From: CAYZIB01 sp964478425
Lineage (GTDB): Bacteria > Bacillota_I > Bacilli_A > Acholeplasmatales > WRBM01
Assembly (NCBI GenBank): GCA_964478425.1
Contig: CAYZIB010000003.1
Span: 26,755-90,754 of the forward strand
Length of the DNA stretch: 64,000 bases
Direction: 5' to 3'
Shown piece after piece: positions 17,199 through 25,809 of the stretch. Each line of letters starts with the position of its first letter. Position 1 is the stretch's first letter. The position numbers and the translations under genes were made by a program. Under the pieces are notes generated by a model, which searched no databases, was not told the origin of the DNA, and saw nothing but the letters and a program-made list of their open reading frames with translations.

Positions 17199-17942
17199 AT
17201 GAATAAGGTTGTTTTAGTTACTGGTAGTAGCACGGGAATAGGTGCTGGTATTATATATGAACTTGCAAAATCAGGGTATGATTGTGTTATAAATTATAAT
17301 AATTCTAAAGAAGAAGCATTTAAACTATTTGAAACAATAAAAAAATTTAATGTTAGATGTTTAGTAATTAAATGTGATGTAAGCAATGAAAAAGAAGTAG
17401 AAAATATGTTTAATTTAATCGAAGATGAATTAGGTGGAGTTGACATATTAGTTAATAATGCAGCCTGTGATATACCTAATATTTTTAACCAAAAAAATGT
17501 TTCTGATTTTAAAAAAACATTAGATATTAACCTTATTGGTCCATTTTTAACAAGTAAAAGAGCAAAAAAATATATGATGGAAAAAAAATGGGGTAGAATT
17601 ATAAATATTTCTTCAACAAATGGAATTAATACATATTATCCGATGGGTTTAGAATATGATGCATCAAAAGCAGGATTAAATTCATTAACTCATAATCTTG
17701 CTATAGAATTTGCACCATATGTTACTGTAAATGCTGTTTGTCCTGGATTGATCAATACATATAATGAAATAAAAGATTACGATGATGAATTTATGCAAAT
17801 GGAATTAGATAAAATTTTAGTAAGAAGAATTGGAAAAGTTGAAGAAGTAGCAAAATTAGTTAAATTTTTAATTAGTGATGATGCAAGTTATATTAATAAT
17901 TCGATAATAAGAATTGATGGTGGACAATACAATAGTAATTAA
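17199..17942 (+). CDS. short-chain dehydrogenase/reductase (FabG-like)
   Basis: A 247-residue SDR with the cofactor motif TGSSTGIGAG, the NNAA structural motif and the catalytic Ser (INISSTNG) and YDASKAG (Tyr-x3-Lys) signature. PGLINT follows as in classical enzymes. Pocket residues resemble 3-oxoacyl-ACP reductase, but without fatty-acid synthesis genes nearby the substrate is open; sugar or other ketone reduction is possible. It starts 5 bases after efp with a weak ribosome site, which suggests coupling to efp translation. Confidence 0.88.
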   Translation: MNKVVLVTGSSTGIGAGIIYELAKSGYDCVINYNNSKEEAFKLFETIKKFNVRCLVIKCDVSNEKEVENMFNLIEDELGGVDILVNNAACDIPNIFNQKNVSDFKKTLDINLIGPFLTSKRAKKYMMEKKWGRIINISSTNGINTYYPMGLEYDASKAGLNSLTHNLAIEFAPYVTVNAVCPGLINTYNEIKDYDDEFMQMELDKILVRRIGKVEEVAKLVKFLISDDASYINNSIIRIDGGQYNSN

Positions 17943-17950
17943 AAAATAAT

Positions 17951-17978
17951 TTGAAATTTTTAAAAAATTTGGTATAAT
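17951..17978 (+). promoter_or_regulatory. promoter in front of the MATE leader
   Basis: TTGAAA (17951-17956), a 16-bp spacer and TATAAT (17973-17978) give a near-consensus promoter. Transcription should begin near 17985, upstream of the hairpin at 18000-18041. Confidence 0.65.
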
Positions 17979-17999
17979 AAAAGTATCAATGTGTAACAA

Positions 18000-18041
18000 A
18001 AATGTGTAAATCCAATTGATTTGGATATACACATTTTTTTA
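18000..18041 (+). promoter_or_regulatory. candidate transcription attenuator in the MATE gene leader
   Basis: A 16-bp stem with one mismatch (18000-18015 paired with 18021-18036, 5-base loop) is followed by a run of T, the form of an intrinsic terminator. It lies between a near-consensus promoter (17951-17978) and the MATE gene's GGAGG site, so most transcripts from that promoter would end here unless antitermination occurs. The octamer AATGTGTA occurs at 17988 and again at 18001, so the 3' arm could pair with either copy. A mini-ORF MCNKNV (17989-18009) overlaps the 5' arm. If the promoter is not real, this is simply the efp-SDR terminator. Confidence 0.55.
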
Positions 18042-18056
18042 TTTTTGGAGGTTTAT

Positions 18057-19421
18057 ATGGAAGAAAATATATTAAAAAAAGAAAAAATAAATAAGTTGTT
18101 TTTAAATATTGGAATACCAATGATTATATCGATGGTACTACAAGCATTATATAATGTTATAGATAGTATTTTTGTTGCTAATATTAAAGATATTGGTCCA
18201 TTAGCAAACGAAGCTTTAACATATGCATTTCCAATTCAAATTTTAATAATTGCAATAGGTGTTGGAACAGGAGTTGGACTTAATACATTATTATCCAAAA
18301 ATCTTGGAGAAAATAATAAAAATAAGGTAAATGAAGTAGCGGGTAATGGAATATTCTTAGGAATAGTTATTTATTTGATATTTTTAATTTTTGGAATATT
18401 TGGATCTGGTAAATTTATTAAGTTATTTTCAAATGATAATCAAATTATATCTATGGGTAAAAATTATTTAATGATTTGTACTGTATTTTCATTTGGACAA
18501 ATTGGATTTACAATTTATGAAAGATTATTACAAGCAACAGGTAAAGCAAAATATTCTACTATAGCTCAGATAAGTGGAGCAGTTATTAATATAGTTTTCG
18601 ATTATGTTTTTATTTTTATATTTAATCTAGATGTAATTGGTGCTGCGATTGCGACTGTTTTAGGTCAAATTGTTTCGTTAATAATTTCAATTTATTTTCA
18701 TTATCATAAAAATAAAGAAATTGATGGGAATGTTAAATATATTAAATTTAATAAAAATATATTTAAAGAAATATATAAAATAGGATTTACAGCAATGATT
18801 ATGCAAGGTTTATTAGCTTTGATGATGGCTATAATTAATAAAATATTAGGATTATCAAATGTTAGTTCTAATTTACTTGTTGGTTCGTTTGGAATATATT
18901 ATAAAATTCAACAGATTGCATTATTTTCTTGCTTTGGATTATCTAATACAATGATTACTATTTTGTCTTTTAATTATGGTTTAAAAGATAAAAAAAGAAT
19001 TAATGAATCAATTAAATATGGAATTTTATATACTTTTATTGTTACTATTATAATTACAGTTTTATTTTTTATTATAGCTAAACCATTATCTTTATTATTT
19101 TCTATTGGAAGTAATAATGAAGAAGAACTAATTATTGTTTGTAAAAAAGCAACTAGAATTGGCTCTTTAGGATTTTGTTTTATGGGATATACTATTATTA
19201 TTCAAGGAATATTTCAGGCTTTAAAATGCTCTATTAAACCTTTAATAACAGCATTGTTAAGATTAATTATATTTGTTATTCCAATTGCATATTATTTTGT
19301 TTTAAAAGAAAATGTTTTAGATATTTTTTGGTATACATTTCCTATTTCTGAATTTTTAACGGCAATTATATCTTATTTTATGTTAAAATATGAAATAAAT
19401 AAAAAAATCAATATATTATAA
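18057..19421 (+). CDS. MATE family efflux transporter
   Basis: A 454-residue protein with about twelve membrane segments. It has the NorM/DinF-like N-terminus (LFLNIGIPMIISMVLQALYNVIDSIF) and an internal pseudo-repeat, as expected for multidrug and toxic-compound exporters driven by Na+ or H+. I chose ATG at 18057, preceded by TTGGAGGTTTAT; an upstream in-frame start at 18021 lies inside the leader hairpin. It stands alone behind its own promoter and possible attenuator. The substrate is not predictable. Confidence 0.92.
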   Translation: MEENILKKEKINKLFLNIGIPMIISMVLQALYNVIDSIFVANIKDIGPLANEALTYAFPIQILIIAIGVGTGVGLNTLLSKNLGENNKNKVNEVAGNGIFLGIVIYLIFLIFGIFGSGKFIKLFSNDNQIISMGKNYLMICTVFSFGQIGFTIYERLLQATGKAKYSTIAQISGAVINIVFDYVFIFIFNLDVIGAAIATVLGQIVSLIISIYFHYHKNKEIDGNVKYIKFNKNIFKEIYKIGFTAMIMQGLLALMMAIINKILGLSNVSSNLLVGSFGIYYKIQQIALFSCFGLSNTMITILSFNYGLKDKKRINESIKYGILYTFIVTIIITVLFFIIAKPLSLLFSIGSNNEEELIIVCKKATRIGSLGFCFMGYTIIIQGIFQALKCSIKPLITALLRLIIFVIPIAYYFVLKENVLDIFWYTFPISEFLTAIISYFMLKYEINKKINIL

Positions 19422-19463
19422 AAAAAGCTTCAATTATCTAAAAAGATAAATTGAAGCTTTTTT
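19421..19463. terminator. bidirectional terminator between MATE and RNase J genes
   Basis: A long stem (AAAAAAGCTTCAATTATCT at 19421-19439 with its complement at 19445-19463) with A and T tracts on both sides ends the convergent genes. It overlaps the rnj stop codon. Confidence 0.85.
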
Positions 19464-21132
19464 AATCTAGTTTCATAATTATTGGAATTATGATTGGTTT
19501 TCTTTCTGTAGCATCAAAAATTATTTTTCCTATAAAATCAATTAAATTATTTTTTAAATTATTAATATTAATTGTTTTATATTTTTTTAATTGATTTAAT
19601 AAATATTCTTTAGATTGTTTTAATATGTTTTGAGTTAAATATTCACTATTTTTTAAATAAATAAATCCTTTAGAAATAAATGTTGGTTCATTAATTAATT
19701 GCTTTGTTTTTCCGTCAATTACAAAACAAATAGAAAATAATCCATCTTCTTGAAGCATTTTTCTTTCTTTTAAAACAGCATTTTCTAATCCACTAAAATC
19801 TAATCCATCAATATAAATATTACTAGTTGGAACTTTACCTTTAATATAGCATTTATTATTTGTAATATTTAAAACATCTCCGTTATTCATCACAAATGTA
19901 TTTTCTTTTTTAATTCCACATTTCATAGCAGTATTAGCATGCATTTTAAGCATTCTATATTCACCATGTATTGGCATAAAATATTCAGGTCTTAAAAGAT
20001 TAAATAGCATCTTTTGATCTCCAATAGAAGCATGACCTGTTGTATGAGTATCGGTTAAATTAGAATTAACTATAACGCTTGCTCCTCTTTTATATAGTTG
20101 GTTAATAGTGTTATTAACATAACCTGCGTTTCCAGGTATAGGATTAGAAGAAAAAATTATTGTATCATTAGGTTGAATTTTAATTTGTCTATGGGAACCA
20201 TTTGCAATTCTGCTTAAAGCTGCCATTGCTTCGCCTTGAGAACCTGTACAAAGCAATGTTAATTCGTTATCTTTATATTTATTAATTTGACTTGGTTCAA
20301 TAAAGACATTTTTTTTATTAGGAATATATCCTAAATTAAGACCAACTTCTAATGTTTTTGTCATACTTCTTCCAAAAACTGCAACTTTACGATTATTTTC
20401 AATTGAAGCTTCAACAATTTGTTGAATACGGTATACATTTGAAGCAAAAGTAGCAATTATTACTCTACCTTCTAAAATACCAAATAATTGTTTAATATTT
20501 TCAGTTACTTTTCTTTCGCTACTTGTAAATCCATCATGTTCTGAATTAGTACTATCGGCTAAAAGTAATTTAACTCCCTCTTTTCCTAAGTTAGCTAATT
20601 TTTCAAATTCAATTCCAGGTCCAACAGGTGTTAAATCAATTTTATAGTCTCCTGAATGTAAAATATTTCCAAATGGTGTTTTAAAACAAATAGCATAAGC
20701 ATCAGGAATAGAATGAGTTACTCTTATAAAGGAAATTGTGATATCTTTAAATTTAAAAACAGAATTATTGTTATAAGGTATGATATTGCATGTGCAATGA
20801 TGTTCAGCAATTTTTGAATTAATTAAATCAATTGCAATACCTGAAGCATAAATGTTTTTAATAGAAACTTGTTTTAATAAATAAGGAATTGATCCAATAT
20901 GATCTTCATGTCCGTGAGTAATAAAAAGACCCACAATTTTTTCTTGATTTAAAATTAAATATTCAAAATCAGGAATAACTAAATCTACGCCTAAAAGTTG
21001 TTCATCAGGGAAAATTAATCCGGAATCAATAATAAAAATTTGATTATTATATTCTAACACATAACAATTTTTTCCGACTTCACATAATCCGCCTAAGGCA
21101 AATAGTTTTAATTCTTTACTTGCTTTTTCCAT
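19462..21132 (-). CDS. rnj: ribonuclease J
   Basis: A 556-residue beta-CASP metallo-beta-lactamase ribonuclease acting in mRNA decay and rRNA processing, with 5'-3' exo and endo activities known for the family. Motifs: HGHEDHIGSIPYLL (zinc site), GDYKIDLTPV, ADSTNSEHDGFT, the CASP-domain HTTGHAS segment and IHGEYRML. The ATG at 21132 follows a good AAAGGAG site on the minus strand. It is transcribed alone and convergently with the MATE gene. Whether it is the J1 or J2 type cannot be told from one sequence. Confidence 0.95.
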   Translation of the reverse strand: MEKASKELKLFALGGLCEVGKNCYVLEYNNQIFIIDSGLIFPDEQLLGVDLVIPDFEYLILNQEKIVGLFITHGHEDHIGSIPYLLKQVSIKNIYASGIAIDLINSKIAEHHCTCNIIPYNNNSVFKFKDITISFIRVTHSIPDAYAICFKTPFGNILHSGDYKIDLTPVGPGIEFEKLANLGKEGVKLLLADSTNSEHDGFTSSERKVTENIKQLFGILEGRVIIATFASNVYRIQQIVEASIENNRKVAVFGRSMTKTLEVGLNLGYIPNKKNVFIEPSQINKYKDNELTLLCTGSQGEAMAALSRIANGSHRQIKIQPNDTIIFSSNPIPGNAGYVNNTINQLYKRGASVIVNSNLTDTHTTGHASIGDQKMLFNLLRPEYFMPIHGEYRMLKMHANTAMKCGIKKENTFVMNNGDVLNITNNKCYIKGKVPTSNIYIDGLDFSGLENAVLKERKMLQEDGLFSICFVIDGKTKQLINEPTFISKGFIYLKNSEYLTQNILKQSKEYLLNQLKKYKTININNLKNNLIDFIGKIIFDATERKPIIIPIIMKLD

Positions 21133-21332
21133 TTTTTTTCTCCTTTCTTTTTTTAACTTAAATTATTATACAATAATAAACTTATAATTAAAAGTTTTTT
21201 TAAAAAAAATTATTGTAATTAATTTAAATTTTTTAAAAAAATGATGATTTTAATAAGTTAGTTTTAGTATATGTCAAATATAAAAAAATATTGTATATTT
21301 ATATAAATATATCAAATTAACATTAAGAAGTA

Positions 21333-21360
21333 TTGCTAAAAAAAAAATATATGATATAAT
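21333..21360 (+). promoter_or_regulatory. promoter of the rimP-nusA-infB operon
   Basis: TTGCTA (21333-21338), 16-bp spacer, TATAAT (21355-21360). Transcription would begin near 21367, only a few bases before the ATG at 21373, which makes that ATG an unlikely start for rimP. The divergent intergenic region 21133-21372 is otherwise plain A+T-rich sequence. Confidence 0.65.
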
Positions 21361-21374
21361 TAAATTAGTAATAT

Positions 21375-21401
21375 GAGTGAGTTATTGAATTCACTCGTTT
21401 T
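21375..21401 (+). promoter_or_regulatory. rimP leader hairpin
   Basis: GAGTGA (21375-21380) pairs with TCACTC (21391-21396) around a 10-base loop and is followed by GTTTTT. This is a short terminator-like hairpin at the very start of the mRNA, before the ribosome site AAAGG at 21406. It could stabilise the 5' end or allow autoregulation by NusA or RimP; that is inference. Confidence 0.5.
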
Positions 21402-21420
21402 TATTAAAGGATGTGATATT

Positions 21421-21855
21421 ATTAAAGATTTGGAAAAAATAATAATAGAATATTTAAAACAGCAAAAACTAAAATTAGTAAGCATGAAATTTATTACTGA
21501 ATTTGGTAATAAAATTTTACAAATACTAATTGATAAAGAAGATGAAACATTTGTTAATACTGATGAATTAACACAAGTTAATAATTATATTAGTAGTTAT
21601 TTAGACGAACATGATTTATTTGATTTTAATTATTTATTAGAAGTTTCATCATGTGGTGCAGAAAAGGAAATTCATTTAGAAAATTTAAAACATCATATAG
21701 GATCATATGTAACAATTAATGATAATATTGTTGGAACAATTTTAGAAGTAGATGATCTAAATTTAATTTTAAAACAAAATTTAAAAGGAAGAATAAAAAA
21801 GATAAATATTCCTTTAAATGAAATAAAAAAAACAAAATTAACAATAAAATTTTAG
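21421..21855 (+). CDS. rimP: ribosome maturation factor RimP, possible AUU start
   Basis: A protein of about 144 residues for 30S subunit maturation. The block YNYLLEVSS-like (FDFNYLLEVSSCGAEKEI) and the C-terminal SH3-like domain (HHIGSYVTI...GTILEVDD) identify it. In-frame starts are ATG at 21373, inside a hairpin only about 6 bases past the predicted transcript start, TTG at 21430, and ATT at 21418 or 21421. The ribosome site AAAGGATGTGAT ends just before the ATT codons, giving normal spacing to ATT 21421, while TTG is about 18 bases away. I give 21421 but the start is unsettled. First gene of the nusA-infB operon. Confidence 0.85.
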   Translation: MKDLEKIIIEYLKQQKLKLVSMKFITEFGNKILQILIDKEDETFVNTDELTQVNNYISSYLDEHDLFDFNYLLEVSSCGAEKEIHLENLKHHIGSYVTINDNIVGTILEVDDLNLILKQNLKGRIKKINIPLNEIKKTKLTIKF

Positions 21856-21866
21856 CGAGGTAAATT

Positions 21867-22943
21867 ATGGTTAGTAAAGAGTTTTTTAAACAATTAGAAA
21901 TTGTGGCAGAAGAAAAAGGAATTAGTGTTGATGATTTAATTGAAGCATTTAAAAAAAGTTTAATGAATGCTTTTAAAAGAACATATGGGCATCAATCAGC
22001 AAGAATTAAAATTAAACCTGAAAAACATGAAATAATGATTTATTCAAGATATTTAGTAGTTTCAGAAAAAAAAGAAGATCCTGAAAATGAAATAGAACAA
22101 ATGTTATTACAAGATGCTAAAAAAATTTCAAGCAAATATAAAGTTGGAGATGTTATTGAAATTCCAGTAAATCCAAAAGAATTTGGAAGATTTGCAGCAT
22201 CTATTGCAAAACAAGTATTTAATCAATCAGTTAAAACTATTGAAAAAGAAAATGCATATCAATATTTTAAAGGTTTTGAACATGAAATGATGAATGCTTT
22301 AATTGTTCAAAAAAATGAAAATAATTTTATTCTTGATTTAGGACAAGAAATAACAACTGTTTTACCAGATAAACAATTAATGCCTACAGATAAAGAAAAT
22401 TATAATGAAGGCGATAAAATAAATGTTTATATAACAAATGTTGAACAAACAACAAAAGGTCCAAGAATTTTTGTTTCAAGAACTGATAGTAGACTTGTTG
22501 TTAGATTATTTGAATCAAATGTTCCTGAAATTAAAGAAGGAATAATTGAAATAATGGGAATAGCAAGAGAACCTGGTGAAAAAACAAAAATAGGTGTTTA
22601 TTCAAATGATAGTAATGTTGAACCTATTGGAGCATGTGTTGGAGAAAAAGGATCAAGAATTAAAAATGTTGTTGCTGCATTAAGTGGTGAAAAAATTGAA
22701 ATGTTTAAATATGATAATGATCCAGAAACATTAATTAAAAATGCATTATATCCTGCAAAAGTAAAATCTGTTTGTGATATAAATCTTAAAAAGAAAACAG
22801 CATTAGTAATTGTTGAAGATGAATCATATAATCTAGCAATAGGATATAAAGGTATAAATAAACGCCTTGTTTGTGGAGCTACTAATTGGCATATTGAAAT
22901 TAGAAGTGTAATGCAAATGAATGAAGAAGGAATTGAATTTTAA
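21867..22943 (+). CDS. nusA: transcription termination/antitermination factor NusA
   Basis: A 358-residue NusA: N-terminal RNA-polymerase-binding domain (1-125), S1 domain (about 135-200) and two KH domains, including PIGACVGEKGSRIKNVV and the final IGYKGINKRL segment. It lacks the acidic C-terminal repeats of proteobacterial NusA, as is normal for this group. The ATG is 11 bases after rimP with a CGAGGT site, and its stop overlaps the next ATG (TAATG). Confidence 0.97.
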   Translation: MVSKEFFKQLEIVAEEKGISVDDLIEAFKKSLMNAFKRTYGHQSARIKIKPEKHEIMIYSRYLVVSEKKEDPENEIEQMLLQDAKKISSKYKVGDVIEIPVNPKEFGRFAASIAKQVFNQSVKTIEKENAYQYFKGFEHEMMNALIVQKNENNFILDLGQEITTVLPDKQLMPTDKENYNEGDKINVYITNVEQTTKGPRIFVSRTDSRLVVRLFESNVPEIKEGIIEIMGIAREPGEKTKIGVYSNDSNVEPIGACVGEKGSRIKNVVAALSGEKIEMFKYDNDPETLIKNALYPAKVKSVCDINLKKKTALVIVEDESYNLAIGYKGINKRLVCGATNWHIEIRSVMQMNEEGIEF

Positions 22944-23200
22944 TGAAAAAGATTCCTCTTAGAACATGTTGTGTAACAAAAAAACAATTTCCTAAAAAAG
23001 AATTAGTAAGAATAGTTAAAAATAAAGAAAATGAAGTTTTTGTTGATTTAACTGGAAAAGCTAATGGCAGAGGTGCTTATTTAAATTTAAGTTTATCTGT
23101 AATTGAAAAAGCAAAAAAAACTAATTGTTTAGGAGTTAAATTAGAAACTACTATTCCTGATAGTATTTATGATGAATTAAAGGAATTATTAAATGAATGA
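22943..23200 (+). CDS. rnpM: RNase P modulator RnpM (YlxR family)
   Basis: An 85-residue basic protein with the family hallmark LRTCCVTKKQFPKKELVRIV and a conserved GRGAYL motif. YlxR of Bacillus has been described as an RNase P modulator and nucleoid-linked regulator. It is translationally coupled to nusA (TAATG) and overlaps ylxQ by 8 bases, the standard order in Bacillota. Confidence 0.93.
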   Translation: MKKIPLRTCCVTKKQFPKKELVRIVKNKENEVFVDLTGKANGRGAYLNLSLSVIEKAKKTNCLGVKLETTIPDSIYDELKELLNE

Positions 23201-23489
23201 TAAATTTTTTAGTTTTATAGGACTAATGTTTAAAGCAAATAGAGTTATTGTAGGGGCAGATAAAGTTTTAGATGGAATTAAAAATAAAAAAGTTTTTCTT
23301 GTAATTTTAACTGATAATACATTGACGAATACTAAAAAAATGATTTTAGATAAAACAAAATATTATAATATTCCAATTATTATAGATGTTTGTGCTTTAA
23401 AGTTAAATCATTTTATTGGTAAAGATAATGTTAAAGTTATTGGAATAACAGATACAAATGTGGCAAATAAAATTTTAAACATGCAATAA
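23193..23489 (+). CDS. ylxQ: L7Ae-family RNA-binding protein YlxQ
   Basis: A 98-residue L7Ae/L30e-fold protein placed between ylxR and infB, as in Bacillus. The segment FIGLMFKANRVIVGAD and the VKVIGITD strand are typical. L7Ae-type proteins bind kink-turn RNA; the exact cellular target of YlxQ is not well defined. Confidence 0.9.
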   Translation: MNDKFFSFIGLMFKANRVIVGADKVLDGIKNKKVFLVILTDNTLTNTKKMILDKTKYYNIPIIIDVCALKLNHFIGKDNVKVIGITDTNVANKILNMQ

Positions 23490-23511
23490 TTCAAAAGAAA
23501 GAGGTGATTTT

Positions 23512-25335
23512 ATGGCAAAAAAACCCATAAAAAAAGAAAACAGAATATCAAATGTGCCTAGAAAAGATGCAAATAAAAAATCTAAATCTGTATTAATTTA
23601 TAAAGAAGGATTAACATTACAAGAAGTTGCTGCATCTTTAGAAAAAACACCAGTTGAAATTATAAAATCATTAATGAAATTAGGTTATATGATGACACAA
23701 AATCAAATAATGACTAAAGATATTTGTGAATTATTGTGTCTAGAATTAGGAATTGAAATAAAAGATGAAGTAGTAACAGATATTGAAAGATTTGATGAAT
23801 TTGATATTGTAGATGATGAAAAAGATTTAGTTAAAAGACCACCAGTAGTCACTATCATGGGACATGTTGATCATGGAAAAACTACATTACTTGACCATAT
23901 TAGACATTCAAGAGTAGTAACTCAAGAAGCAGGTGGAATTACTCAACATATTGGGGCATATCAAATAAAAAGAAATAATAACTTAATAACATTTATAGAT
24001 ACTCCTGGTCATGCTGCATTTTCAGAAATGCGTGCAAGAGGAGCAAAAGTAACAGATATAACAGTATTAGTTGTTGCTGCTGATGATGGAGTTATGCCTC
24101 AAACAGAAGAAGCTATAGCTCATGCTAAAGCAGCTAAAGTTCCAATTATTGTTGCAATTAATAAAATGGATAAACCAAGTGCTAATCCTGAAAGAGTAAT
24201 GCAAGAATTATCAAGATTTGATCTTTTACCAGAAGCATGGGGTGGAGATACTATTTATTGTGAAATATCTGCATTATCTGGGAAAGGTGTAGACAATTTA
24301 TTAGATATGATTGAACTTTTAGCGGAAGTTGAAGATTATAAAGCTAATCCTAATAGACTTGCAATTGGTTCAGTAATTGAAGCTAAAATGGATAAAGGAA
24401 GAGGTCCTGTAGCAACATTGATTATTCAAAATGGTACATTAAAAGTTCATGATAATATTGTTATTGGTACAACTTATGGTAAGATTAGAACAATGCAAGA
24501 TGATACAGGAAGAAAATATGAAACAGCATTACCTTCACAAGCAGTTGAAGTTACTGGGTTAAATGAAGTTCCTAAAGCCGGAGATAAATTTATGGTTTTA
24601 CTTGATGAAAAACAAGCTAAACAAACTGCAGAAGCAAGATTCCATAAGGAATGGGTAAAAGAAAGAGGAACAAATAAAATAGCTTCTTTAGAAGATATGT
24701 TTAAAGAAATTAAAGATGGTGAATTTAAAGAATTAAATTTAATTGTTAAAGCAGATACACAAGGATCTGCTGAAGCAATAAGAGGATCTTTAGAAAAATT
24801 AGGAATGGAAGATGTAAAAGTTAATATTATAAGATGTAGTGTTGGGGCTATAACTGATACTGATGTAACACTTGCTACTGTTTCTAATGCTATTATAATG
24901 GGATTTAATATAAGACCAAATGGTACTGTAAGAGAAATTGCTAAAGATAAAGGTGTTGAAATTAGATTTTATAATATTATTTATACAATGATTGACGATA
25001 TTAAACAAGCAGTTAAAGGTATGCTTGAACCTATATATGAAGAAATTGTAACTGGTATGTGCGATGTTAGAAATCTATTTAAAATTTCCAAGGTAGGAAC
25101 AGTTGCTGGATGTTATGTTACAAATGGATATATAGAAAGAAATTCACTTGTTAGAATTCTTAGAAATGGTGTTGTTGTTTATGAAGGGAAAATGGCTTCA
25201 TTAAAACGATTTAAAGATGATGTTAAAGAAGTTAAACAAGGATATGAATGTGGAATTATGATTGAAAATTTTAATGATATAAAAGAAAATGATATCATTG
25301 AAGCATCAGTTATGAAAGAAGTTGAACGTAAATGA
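23512..25335 (+). CDS. infB: translation initiation factor IF-2
   Basis: A 607-residue GTPase that places initiator fMet-tRNA on the 30S subunit. A short N-terminus with one IF2_N domain (LTLQEVAASLEKTPVEII) precedes the G domain: GHVDHGKTTLLD, DTPGHAAF, NKMDKP and SALSGKG. Domains II-IV follow. The N-terminal region is much shorter than in E. coli, usual for compact Firmicutes. SD GAGGTGATTTT precedes the ATG; the stop overlaps rbfA by 4 bases. Confidence 0.97.
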   Translation: MAKKPIKKENRISNVPRKDANKKSKSVLIYKEGLTLQEVAASLEKTPVEIIKSLMKLGYMMTQNQIMTKDICELLCLELGIEIKDEVVTDIERFDEFDIVDDEKDLVKRPPVVTIMGHVDHGKTTLLDHIRHSRVVTQEAGGITQHIGAYQIKRNNNLITFIDTPGHAAFSEMRARGAKVTDITVLVVAADDGVMPQTEEAIAHAKAAKVPIIVAINKMDKPSANPERVMQELSRFDLLPEAWGGDTIYCEISALSGKGVDNLLDMIELLAEVEDYKANPNRLAIGSVIEAKMDKGRGPVATLIIQNGTLKVHDNIVIGTTYGKIRTMQDDTGRKYETALPSQAVEVTGLNEVPKAGDKFMVLLDEKQAKQTAEARFHKEWVKERGTNKIASLEDMFKEIKDGEFKELNLIVKADTQGSAEAIRGSLEKLGMEDVKVNIIRCSVGAITDTDVTLATVSNAIIMGFNIRPNGTVREIAKDKGVEIRFYNIIYTMIDDIKQAVKGMLEPIYEEIVTGMCDVRNLFKISKVGTVAGCYVTNGYIERNSLVRILRNGVVVYEGKMASLKRFKDDVKEVKQGYECGIMIENFNDIKENDIIEASVMKEVERK

Positions 25336-25685
25336 GTGTAAATACTGATAAAATTGCTAAATTAATTCAAAAGGAAGCTGCTGATATATTTTTAAATGAA
25401 ATTAAAGATACCAAAGTAGGTTATATTACAATAACTGATTGTGAAGTTACAAATGATTTATCTTATGCCTATGTTTATTATTCAGTAATCGGGGATAATG
25501 AAAAAGTTTTAGCAACTAAAAAGGCAGTTGAAAAATCAAAAGGATTTGTAAGAAAACAAATTGCATCAAGATTAAAAAATTTAAGAAAAATGCCAGAATT
25601 AATTTTTAGGTATGATGAATCATTAGCATATGGAAATAAAATTGAAACGATATTAAATACTTTAGATATCAAAGATGAAGAATAA
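25332..25685 (+). CDS. rbfA: ribosome-binding factor A
   Basis: A 117-residue KH-fold factor for late 30S maturation and cold adaptation. Recognised by IQKEAADIFLNEIKD near the start, the DLSYAYVYYSV strand and the RLKNLRKMPELIFRYDESL segment. The ATG overlaps the infB stop (ATGA). Last gene of the operon; a strong terminator follows. Confidence 0.95.
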   Translation: MSVNTDKIAKLIQKEAADIFLNEIKDTKVGYITITDCEVTNDLSYAYVYYSVIGDNEKVLATKKAVEKSKGFVRKQIASRLKNLRKMPELIFRYDESLAYGNKIETILNTLDIKDEE

Positions 25686-25689
25686 AAAT

Positions 25690-25722
25690 GCATTTAAGGT
25701 GTTTCCTTAAATGCTTTTTTTT
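25690..25722 (+). terminator. terminator of the nusA-infB operon
   Basis: GCATTTAAGG (25690-25699) pairs with CCTTAAATGC (25705-25714), 5-base loop, then eight T. Confidence 0.92.
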
Positions 25723-25809
25723 ATGCTTTTTACAATAATTTTTTTATAATTAATTATAAAACTATTTTCTTTAAGTTAAAATATGTTAAAATATTAAGGA
25801 GGTGTTATT

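Noticed and set aside
21373..21420. ATG 21373 as the rimP start
   Set aside because: It sits inside a hairpin a few bases after the predicted transcript start with no ribosome site, and would add residues not seen in the family. Kept only as an alternative.
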